From Gracilariopsis chorda (lineage: Eukaryota > Rhodophyta > Florideophyceae > Gracilariales > Gracilariaceae), in NCBI GenBank assembly GCA_003194525.1, contig NBIV01000006.1:62001-126000 (forward strand): a DNA stretch of 64,000 bases, written 5' to 3'. The notes below the pieces were generated by a model that did not search any database, was not told the DNA's origin, and worked only from the letters and a program-made list of their open reading frames with translations. A program made the position numbers and the translations under genes. Positions 54,611 to 64,000 of this stretch are shown here, one piece after another. The first letter of the stretch is position 1, and every line of letters begins with the position of its first letter.

Positions 54611-57002
54611 GACTTTTAAAAGTTTTTACTCCCCTCGAACCTGAACGCAAATGTATACAAGGTTATAATCTAGCCAGACGTACTATTGTCTAACAAAAGA
54701 ATTGAGTGAGAAACGGATGGGTCAAGAAGTGCCAAGTACTTGTTTTCGTGTTACGTATACTACTATAGAAATAAGAAATAGCCTATGCTAATTGGCTGAC
54801 GTTAATATTTGAGAAACTCTACTCCATTTAGTTCAACAAACGTGGCAATACTTTCAGCGGCATAAGTTTGATCGGAAAAGCTCCACGTATTACTTCACGA
54901 GCTGTGCATCGTGAATGGTAGATCGACTACCACAATCAACGAAAGAGATGTAACCCGTATACAGAAGCATTCATGCCTTTGCACTACATAATCATTTTGG
55001 AAAGGGCAAGGCTACCGCCAAACCTAGTGACAAAAGCGTTATTTTGTGCCACATAAGTTTTCAACTGTACGCCATACCACCTATGGCCACATCACACAAC
55101 AATGATGATAACTGTAGCATTAGAGGTGGGTGTAACTCCGACGAAGCTGTAAAAGTGTTTCTACAACAAGATGATCATGAAGAATTCGATGTTTTGGAAT
55201 TTGGGTATGTCGAACAGCCAAACGTACTGAAAACAGTTCCTTAGTGTATGAAATAGAGCAAAAAATTGGTCTATTTCCTGCAAAGTCACAGCTTATAAAA
55301 CGTTTATATGGTCATAGGCAAAAACTTGGTTTACTCAATCTTTTTCTAAATCGTTTCTATCTTGAATGTGTTCGAGCATCGACCAGTAAAGAATTCCTGC
55401 CGACTTGGAGAAGAAAGAGTTCCTTTCGCATGGACGAGCCTTTACTGTATATATAAATCGAGCTGGCAGCATAAATTCATCATTAGAATCGATTGAGAGA
55501 TGAATAGTTTCAATCAGAACTGATGAAGATACCGCTCGCATTGGTGTTTCGTGTCTACTGTTCCCATGTCCCGCCTTTTTTGAATCAATTGTTTTGTTTC
55601 ATTGACAATACTGTCCTGAGTTCATTAGATTTGAAATAATTATTTCAGAGCTCATAGCTTGGACATACTGCCTCTTATGAGAAGCAGTTTTTCCAAGCTA
55701 GTAAATTCTTGTAGGAGCCAGTACGTCCAAGCTATGAGCTATGCAATGACAAATTTCAACTTTGATCTATCTCAGTAAATAATACTTAGTAAAAGATACA
55801 TGTGAAACTCTTATGAAAAACGGTTGGTACTACATAATATAGCACGCGTGATGTCCTCGGCTCGAAATCCCTCCGACGTGTACACGCCAGTCTAACGTAC
55901 ATGTACATACTACTCTGAGGATAGTGATGAATAGGGTTTCGGACCTTACAACCGATGCCCGAGCGCAATCAATCTGAAAGATAAAAGGAATGGAAAGCCT
56001 AGAAACATATAAAGCTAGTATCTAACGCTACAATACGCGTGACTAACCAGAATGCTGTCGAAAAAGAACCAAAACAATCGTTAAAAGTATAGCTACACTA
56101 CTGTCCCAGATGGCTAAAACTTCTTATCCTTCAGTGGAAGCTATCTTGACACAATTGTTAAGGACTTTGATGTTCTTTGCAGAAGTAGATAGCTGCTCTA
56201 AATTATCGAATATCCTATTTGGAGGTTGACCTTCTCCCCCATGACGGAGAGGCACTGAAGCTGAAGCGAAAATCCAGAACAGGGCCCACTTTCGACATGC
56301 CTTTGACAACTGTCATTACTTATGACTGGTAGGTCCCTATTAGGGCCTCTTAGATGACTATATCAGTCCTCTCTCAGATTAGTAATCCACAACAAGCGAA
56401 CTGCGACTTCCTCTACCCATTGTTTTTACAGCTGCATTATTTCTGATGAACGTGGCATCAAAGCAGTCTCAGTTTTCAATGGAATCTTTAGTGATTTCTC
56501 TCAATAACTACTTTGAGTAGCACCGCTCCATCGAGTCGCTTGTTACCTAGATACCAGGAATACATACAAGTAGATAATGGAAGACCGACCTTATGTGTGA
56601 AGCATGCTAAGAGCATCTGTGAGATCTAGGGCGTTCTAAGATGTTGGGGGAAATGAAGCTAACCGTGCAGAGAATTGGGTTGTACATTTTGTATCGTATG
56701 GGGTGAACGTTATTAATCTGTCTTGGAGATTTGGTATTTGGTACCAATGTTTCATCAGTTGGACATTTTTTGGGCGTATAGTGACATACTCGTTGTCTAC
56801 TGGACAGCATATTCAGAGAACAAACAGGTCTTTCTACATTCAGTTCGCTGCAGACATTCTCAGGGCTAGCCTTTATTCGTTCATTGTGGGGAGAAGCTTT
56901 AGTAGTAACGTTCGTATCCGTTCAACTTTACGATAGCACTTGAACCATGTCAATCTGAGAGAAATTGTTTTCTTTTCGTGCAATGATCTCCATGTTCTTC
57001 AG
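54611..57002. other. Unassigned intergenic stretch
   Basis: Short frames only (for example 55044-55244 and 55244-55456, plus) without known motifs. The one structural feature is a 22-bp inverted repeat near 55650-55740, listed separately. RT and protease parts of the fossil Ty3 element, expected just right of 54610, were not found. Confidence 0.4.
55649..55740. repeat. 22-bp inverted repeat with 48-nt loop
   Basis: Arms 55649-55670 and 55719-55740 pair with one mismatch (AGCTCATAGCTTGGAC on the left). It could be the remains of a small foldback element or a hairpin RNA precursor. The loop carries a second TCCAAGCTA, so the ends may have been duplicated internally. Confidence 0.6.
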
Positions 57003-57826
57003 TGTGGTGCAATGCCCGAAAGGGGAAAAACACCGAAAGACGTTCGGGATCTTCCTCTCACGAGGTGAACCCAGTTGGGTAGAGCCCTCCCAGAGATGTC
57101 ACGGCGAAGCCGGTTTGTAAGACCAGGGACACCTGTCGCGACATGCGCAGGGAGGTGAAGGCGAAGAATCGGTATCCGCGTGAGCGGGGTGTCATCCTTA
57201 GTAGAGGTATGTTTCCACGTAAGTGGGAATGTGTGAGCAGATGCGCACACGAGGGCCGCGGATAGCGGGAGGTGCTACCCTAAAAAGCGGAAACGGAAGG
57301 GCGAAGAGGAGGAAGAGAGGACGAAGTGAGTCGCGGGAGCGACGGGGGTGAACTGCGATGCCGGTAACAATATCTCTATACAGGGCGAAACACCAATGCA
57401 ATTGGAACAATTATACTCCCAGTAATGGGTCCATTGAGATGTGCAAGGGGGTTAGATGTCCCGTGGTTTACGGCGTTTCCCTCCAAGGAGGAGTAGAGTA
57501 CGCGCGCAAGCGGCAACAACTAGAGCCAATTCCCCAGGTTGGGGTCCCTTGTTGGCGAAGGTTTACTGGTGCGACGGCAGTGCGCCGTCGCACTAAGTAC
57601 TAGCTTCCCAGAAATGGGTGTGAAAATAATAAGTAATATTAACTAAAATACTCCACATTTCGTGGCAACATCCACTACTGTGGCCAACCGCCAATTGACC
57701 CAAAACCGTGTCCCACGTGTCCATACCCACCATTGTGGGGCGTAATTCATACACACACTACACAACCGATAATATCGGGAAAACGATCAAGTACCCAGAA
57801 TCCCTACTTGAGGGCGTTGCACTTCA
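57003..57826 (-). repeat. 3' LTR of Ty3 copy 3
   Basis: 824 bp, TGTGGTGCAA...TTGCACTTCA on the plus strand. Conserved hairpin at 57569-57593. Confidence 0.93.
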
Positions 57827-57881
57827 TATCCCCCCCTAAGACGGGAAAACGACCGCGGACGCGGATGATTCCCAGACGGAA

Positions 57882-59377
57882 ATGGGTGATAAAAGCGCGT
57901 GCTCTGTCTCCGGTTCTCCGGTAAATCCCTCTGCACCAGAGTTACCAAGCGCACAAACGGCAACAAGAGCCACCCTCGACAAGGGAGAAATGAACGACGA
58001 CAACAACATCAACAACCACAGCCAACCTCCGAGGCTTCTCGGGCGATACAACACCGGTTTCCGGTCGGTTCCTCTGCTTCAGGGCAATCGACAACCGGTA
58101 CAACTGCGGAGTATGGCTGCTGCAGCCGACCATCCTTTCGCACTACTACCTTCGGTGGGGTCCTCCGGAACCGCTCTGGCGTCCAACTGGCCAACCTACA
58201 ACACCCTGGTGGGGCTCAACCCGATGAATCGGAATCACGCGTCGCGCCTGCGCCTTGCCTCGTGGTTTCACCCAGTCGCTGTCCTCAATGAGGGATTGGT
58301 CACCGCTTATGCGTATGGCTCAGACACCCTTCCGGGGGATCTGCCCAGGGCAGTCACCACATTGTGGGATTGGCGTCACCGGATTGCGATTCCGCGTCAC
58401 CACCTCCGAAGGAATTCGGGCGAGACCGTCGCTGCGGCGCAGACCGCGTGGACGCGCATGGCATACCAACGGCAGAGCCGGGCCCCCTTCGATGTACCGG
58501 TCCCACCCGAGTTCGGCTTCGACATTAGCCACTTCCGCACTCGCGGGGAGGTCGGATACGGCGACAACCTGTTCCACCTGGAGACCCTCGCATGGAGGAA
58601 TTTCGCCGCAGCGCGGCAAGAAGCCCTTTGTTGGGAGCGACCGATTATTCGGGGGAGTTCAGGTATCTTCCCCGGCAATACCGGTCCAATTTTCTCCAAA
58701 ACTTCATCCGCTACGAGCGGCGTTGGCGATTCCGATTCGGGTATTTCATCCCGTATCAGAACGTGGAGATAGAGCGGATTGCGCCGCCTCACCGACTAGG
58801 TCGGTATGTAGCACTCCCCGAGTGGTGGCGCTTCCACGAAGCCTGCCGGGGGTGCTACATAGAACTCCCGCCAGTACTTACGTACCTTTGATCGCTGCTA
58901 ATGCAGGATCCCCGGTCGGGGTTGTGGTACGTAGTGGTTACGGAGTGGGCGGCCCGCGCTGCGGCTTATATCCTCAACGAGGCGTACGACCAGTTCCGTC
59001 TCTGGTTCCTTCCACCGCGTGTGCAGGCAGCGATCCGCAATTTGGATCTTCGCATCCCCCTTGGGGGCCAGGCCAACAATGAAGAGGTCCTCCAATTACT
59101 TGGGTACATCGACAGCGTTAGCTGGAGTGAGGTCCCGCTGGAGCAAAGCAGTCGTCTGGATGGCGGCAGCGGTAACACCGGTGGTCCGGGACTCGGTACA
59201 AACACCGCCCTTGCAGGGGATTTTATCTACTTTGACCCCTGGGAGTTCCGGGAAATTTCCTCCGAGGAGGCGCGCGAGCTTCGCGATACGCCCCGGCATG
59301 TGCCGGAAGACCACCCTGTTGGGTACGTCGATTCTGACGACTACTACCGCGCATACGGGGGAGTACCGGATGGTTGA
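57882..59377 (+). pseudogene. aORF1 of Ty3 copy 3
   Basis: ATG 57882, 56 bp inside the LTR edge. A G run near 58652 has one base fewer than in copy 1, shifting the frame; the native frame resumes in the reading 58592-58891 and meets a TGA at 58889 (GGA in copy 1). It is open again 58901-59377. At the end another G run is five long (six in copies 1 and 2), so the frame stops at YGGVPDG just inside aORF2. Confidence 0.65.
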
Positions 59378-59666
59378 TAACGAACCGGAAGAACCCGGGG
59401 AGGTGGACGTAGAGGAAACCGGCGCTAGCGCGGAAGCTTTCCCAGAGGGGGTATCTCCAGCCGAGCCAGCTGCTGTCCCTTCGGCGGCAAGTGCCGGAAC
59501 TTCTATCCCCAGCGTGGTGACGGCGATTGAAAACGAGATCATCGCACGTTTTCTCCGGGGTGCCGGTCTGAGCGCTGCCGAGTTATCGGGGGATGTCACC
59601 ACCATGGCGGACGCGTTGGCCTACCGCCTCGCTGGTGGTTACGCCCCGAACGATGGGGGTGACTGA
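59370..59666 (+). CDS. aORF2 of Ty3 copy 3, unknown protein
   Basis: 98 residues, ATG 59370, intact. The C-terminal half is identical to copy 2. With copies 1 and 2 this makes three undamaged aORF2 reading frames in a family whose gag and pol are all broken. Confidence 0.7.
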   Translation: MVDNEPEEPGEVDVEETGASAEAFPEGVSPAEPAAVPSAASAGTSIPSVVTAIENEIIARFLRGAGLSAAELSGDVTTMADALAYRLAGGYAPNDGGD

Positions 59667-59853
59667 AACCTCTAGTCCAGTTTCCTGGTTCTTCTTTCCC
59701 TGGCTATGCCAGTTAGTGTAGTGTAGTATGGAGCTTGTTGCTACACTAGGTAAACTTTCCCGTCTCGGAAGGTGATTTCCATTTAGAATTCCCCGTCTTG
59801 GACGGACTTTCCCTTGCAATCCCTTCTTACTGCCCTCCGCCCACGCGGCAGCG

Positions 59854-62589
59854 TTACCCGACTTTGGCATTAACCAGCGTGGCTGGGGCTGCAGTTCCCG
59901 TATGACGGTGGTATCGCACGACCTGCTATCGTGGGAGGTGTTCAATTTGCTCCCACGTATCCCCACTGGGGTCATACCCGTACCAGCGGACGCGGTATTG
60001 TAGAATACCATCCTGGTCCCAGGTGTGTCCGACAAGTCGGTCTACTACAAACTCTCGCTCTTAGACCTGCCGGCCGTGCCGGGTGGTGGTTATATTCCCT
60101 TGCGAGAGTTGTCCGCTGCGCGGTATATTACCCCCTATCCGGGTTGTTGGCGATGTCTCCGGCGTTGCTGTGCGCTGTCCTAGTGGCCCCTGCTCATGTG
60201 GGAAAATATCCCTCAAGAGGGTGTGTGGCGTAACGGTTTCCACCGGCAAGTCGTTCCCCAGAGGGGTGTCGTTGTTCTCGTCTTCACGGTAGGCCGGGCG
60301 AACCGCCAACCGGCGGGGGACTTGAACTCCGCGAGTGCGGTCTTCTTCGCGAACCACGAGCTTGCGGGGTCTTTGCCGCGTATGCGGGAACGGCGTTTGC
60401 GACATCCCCTGCGGGGTCCCGTGCGACACGGTGATTGGTCAGCGTTCCGCCTCCCTGCCAGGTGCACGAGCGCTCCGCACCCTACGTTCCGGCGACGCAG
60501 TGGTGTCCCCGGTTACTGACGGGTTGCCTGGGGCTAACTCCGGTAGACCGGTATTTTGGTCAAAATTCCCCTTTGGGGGGTGCCGGGCAGGTGCCGAGGA
60601 CACCCTTTTCAGGGAAATTGCCGCTAAGCGCGGTGCACCATCTCCATGAGGAGGAGCAGCGTCCGGTACGACTGGTTTCGAGCGTGCGATGGCGCGCGTT
60701 TTTCACGAGTTCCTCAGTTTTTCGCCGCAGCGTTGCGGGGGTTGGCGCAAATTATTCCCCGGAGTGGGGGCTTCGATTCCGTCAACGACGGGAGGCGTTT
60801 CCGGTGCTTGCAAGCCAGGGCCTGAAGCTTCGACTGCGGCTTGGCTGCCTTTTTCCCCAAGAGGGGTGTGGGTATTTCCCTGTGAGGCTGGCGTATCTGG
60901 GCGCCTCTTCTCCGCGGGGCGCGGGTCTGCTGGACCTAATTGAACCACTTCCGCGGGGGCTTCCGCCAATGGTGGCTTCGATGCATCGCTCTGCCAAGAG
61001 GATTGGGGGCAATCGTCACCATACTCCCTTATCGGGGATCCTTCCCTGACAGGGGTGTGCGGTAGTTGCGCTTCAACTTCCCGTGTAGCACGGTATATTT
61101 CCCGCGTTTGTGGCGATGCCTCCGGGGATGGATTGCGCGATTGCATTTCCGCTGCTGCGGTATTGGAGGGAGGCTTCTCGTTTTCCCGTGACAAACGGTG
61201 TTTTTGCTGCTTTTGCGGGGCCTGCGCGTCTGGTTCCTGTTGCACAGCACTGCCTGAGAACGGGGGATTAGTGTCGCGTGACATACTCCGTGCTCCACGG
61301 TCAGTGTTCCGTATGTTACGGTGTGTTTCCTGTTGCGACGGCGATATCGTTCCTCGAAAACGAGTGTTCTCCTCCCCCTCCTTATACGGAGCGGCGGGAT
61401 AAGGTATAAAATTCCCCGCCTGGCGGGTTTAAATGCGCGCCAGTGGGGCAGGCGTGGTAGGGGCGGGCGCTGAGAGCCCTGAATTACCCGGCTGAGCCGG
61501 TGAGTCCGGCAGGGTCGGTAGGTCTGAAAGTCTCCGGCTGGGGTGTGGTAGTACCGTAGGCCTACTACTCGCGGATGATTCCGGTGTTGCAGAGTCCGTA
61601 GAAACGGGGTTGCCTGGATCCAGGACTACCTCTGACGAGGGAGGAGGGGCAAGGACAACACGATCACGGGAAATTCGTTCGTGCGTGTCGCCCATCTCTA
61701 CCACGTCAGTGTCGGTGTTTACAGAGATGACCTTGAATGGTCCATCCGCCACAGGCGAGAGTTTATGCCGCTTCTCCCGTTCCGGATTGTAGTACTCCTT
61801 CCTGATGAAGACGTAGTTATTCGCCCGAATCGGGGACAGTTTCCCTCGCAAGCGAGCATCAAAATCCCGCTTGTAAGCGGCTTGGGCCCGTGCCATAGGC
61901 TTCCGCGCAGCGGGGACCAGCTTGGAAAGCCATTGCTTCCATTGCTGCCGGTAGATACCCACAGATGGGAAATTGTTCAAGGTAGCTTGGGGTTCCAGCA
62001 CCACAGGCGAGGGTGTTCTAGATAGAACCAACTCGAATGGCGAAACTCCGGTAGTCCGGTGTACCTGCGTATTGTACGCGTAGGTTACCGCATCAGCGTA
62101 CATGTCCCAGTTCTTTGGATGGTCTGCGACGTAGCAACGTAATGCCGCGAGTAACGTCCGGTTAAACCGTTCAACTTGCCCATTACACTGGGGGTGGTAG
62201 GTAGTCGTGAACAAGTTCTTGACATCCAGGATGCGACAAACATCCTGGAAGAACTTGCTCACGAACTGCTTCCCGTTATCAGAGAGCACCTCTACAGGGG
62301 GACCATAGACGAAAATCCAGTGCGTCACCAGAGCCTGTGCCACCGTGAGAGCGGTTATCCTCCGAAGAGAGACAGTCCGTACCAGCTTAGAAAAGCGGTC
62401 GGTAATGACAAGTAGAAACTTGTTTCCACGTTTCGTGGTGAGTAGTGGTCCGAGAATATCGATCGCGATAAACTCGAGCGGCGCCCTTGCGGGGAATAGT
62501 TTCATCTTCTTCGCATTTTTGCGGAGTTTCACACGATTCTTCGCGCATTCGCTACAAAACCGCACGGTTGCGTAGCAATCCACTGCCAT
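59854..62589 (-). pseudogene. Ty3 copy 3 pol, integrase-linker-chromodomain
   Basis: One register throughout. Integrase: CSECAKNR, AIDILGP, LSDNGKQF, HPQCNGQVERFNRT and VADGPFKVISV. Stops: TAA 61429 (TAT in copy 1), TGA 60703 (shared with copy 1) and TAA 60061 just before the chromodomain (shared with copy 2). The linker 61284-60703 is intact and lacks the inserted C of copy 1. Chromodomain remnant to the stop at 59854. Confidence 0.87.
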
Positions 62590-62618
62590 GGCGGGCCAAT
62601 AGAAATCCCTTCGCAGAG

Positions 62619-64000
62619 TTAGGTAGAGTTTCCTCCCACCTGGGTGACCTCCAATGGGGCGTAGTGTGATAGATGAAACACCCGCGACTGCAGGGAATGA
62701 GGTACCACAATCTGTGGGCGGGCTTCGACCTTCCTTACGAGGTAGCCTTTGTCGTTTACCCCGAAAGGGAGATCTTCACAACCGTTAATACGGGCACGAA
62801 TCCTCGTACAGAATGGGTCGCCGAATTGTTCTCGGATCATTTCTTCCGGTGATACTGGTACAAAGTTTCCCGGTAACGGGTTCTCAGATTCATCTCGCGA
62901 TGCGAGTAGTTCGTCAAAGTTTGCATCCTCGTCCCAGTTTTCTGGCCCAGCCTCGACGGCACTTTCCGGATCATCCGGGTCTATGGCCATGAAACATGGG
63001 ACTTCATCATCCTCCGTTGGGATTACTTCCTCACTTGTGGGTAAACGCGACAGGGCGTCGGCTTGGGTGTTCTGCGCGCCCTTTTTATAAATGACTTGAA
63101 AGTCATATTCCACGAGGCGGAGTCTCCAGCGCATTAGGCGTCCCGACGGGTCGGAGATATTCATTAACCACCTCAATGAGGAATGATCCGTGTACACGGT
63201 GAAGTGAACTACCATACGGTAGGGGCCCAGAGTGGTCATCGCCCATACGACGGCGAGGCACTCTTTCTACGATACGGAGTAGTTCCGCTCATGAACATTG
63301 AGCGAGCGTGACCAATAACCAATTGGATGTCGTTCCGTCTCAGGGATGGTTTGAAAAAGACCACACCCGACTTGGTAGTCGCTCGAGTCCGTATCTACAG
63401 AGTATGGCAACCCAAGTTTTGGGAGATGTAGGATTGGTGCTGATGTGACAGCCTCCTTCAAGGAGTTAAAAGCTTCCGATTGCTCGGGCATAAATGTTCC
63501 CAGATTTGGGGGGGTTCCCATTTCGCAACAACGCGTTTAGGGGCGCCGCAGTATCCGAAAAGCTCGGGATGAACCGTCGATGGTCGTTGACCAGCCCCAA
63601 AAAGGAGTGCAGTTCCATTTTCGTACGGGGCTCTTTCGCCTCAACGAGGGATTTGACTCGAGCTTTCTCGATTGCTAACCGTCCAGGACGGATAATGTGA
63701 CCCAGATACTTCACAGTATCTGTGAAAAACTCGAATTTTCTCAACTTGAGGGTAATTCCCGCATCGCGGAGTACGGTCAGCACGTCTCGGACGTGAGTGA
63801 GATAGTCGTCCAACGAGTTGGAGAAGATGATAATATCATCAAGGTAGACCAGACAACTCCGCCACTTAAAGCGGTTGAGTAGAATTTCTACTGCACGCTG
63901 AAAAGTGGCGGGGGCGTTGGTTAACCCAAATGGCATCCGCTTGAAGCGGTACGTTCCTGCGTGGCAGGTGAATGCGGTTTTGTCGCGATCCTCCTGTCTG
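62619..64000 (-). pseudogene. Ty3 copy 3 pol, RT and RNase H (partial)
   Basis: RT with MPFGLTNAPATFQR and YLDDIIIFS (63835-63846), continuing beyond the window. A shift near 63510-63520 leads into RNase H (YSVDTDSSDYQVGCGLF). A stop at about 63267 (GTAGAA where copy 1 has TCGGAG) is followed by YTDHSSLRWLMN. The spacer to integrase is intact until a missing G near 62658 breaks the frame at the HHCC region. Confidence 0.85.

Larger units (their letters stand above)
57003..64000 (-). mobile_element. Ty3/gypsy chromodomain retrotransposon, copy 3 (runs past the window end)
   Basis: Same family and orientation as copy 1. Seen from its 3' end: LTR 57003-57826, polypurine tract 57827-57839, antisense module, pol C-terminus, and pol back to the RT. 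gag, PBS and the 5' LTR lie beyond 64000. Left flank pentamer is TTCAG (56998-57002); the partner is outside. Lesions include a missing G in aORF1, stops in pol and two pol frameshifts. Confidence 0.93.

Noticed and set aside
55851-55895. Short frame MSSARNPSD resembling the Ty3 gag start
   Set aside because: Twelve matching nucleotides and no LTR, PBS or further gag sequence around it; probably chance.

Overview
The window is nuclear DNA of a eukaryote, most probably a red alga (florideophyte type). This is inferred from a divergent actin, short introns (67-107 bp) in otherwise compact genes, and long blocks of LTR retrotransposons around a small island of genes. No bacterial, plasmid or viral gene set is present. 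The species cannot be fixed from the sequence alone.

Layout: 1-1500 unassigned; 1501-5544 a decayed Ty1/copia element (minus); 5545-17237 copy 1 of an 11.7-kb Ty3/gypsy chromodomain element (minus); 17238-29403 the host island, with a BAH-domain protein (+), a homocysteine S-methyltransferase (-), actin (-) and glycine-cleavage T-protein (+); 29404-33516 a tyrosine-recombinase (DIRS/PAT/Ngaro-like) retrotransposon with 165-bp direct terminal repeats; 33517-36790 unassigned; 36790-40315 a badly eroded second copia-type element (+); 40321-52003 copy 2 of the Ty3 family (+) inside a CAGAT target duplication; 53460-54610 a fossil integrase of a different Ty3 lineage (-); 57003-64000 copy 3 of the Ty3 family (-), cut by the window end.

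The Ty3 family is the main content. In sense order it has LTR (about 827 bp), PBS, gag (basic/serine-rich, one CCHC knuckle), pol (protease, RT, RNase H, integrase, long low-complexity linker, chromodomain), then a module in the opposite orientation: two overlapping antisense ORFs (aORF1 about 511 aa, aORF2 98 aa). aORF1 starts 55-56 bp inside the 3' LTR edge in all three copies. Neither antisense protein resembles a family I recognise. gag and pol are broken in every copy, while aORF2 is intact in all three.

The most unusual signal is that this Ty3 family is packed from LTR to LTR, coding sequence included, with tiny 12-13 bp hairpins (CC-stem-loop-stem-GG). They often sit in a shared context: TTCC before and GGTGT after on the antisense strand. 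I do not see this density in the neighbouring host genes or in the other elements. The host genes look intact. Actin and the T-protein gene diverge from a shared 846-bp region with a TATA box on the actin side.
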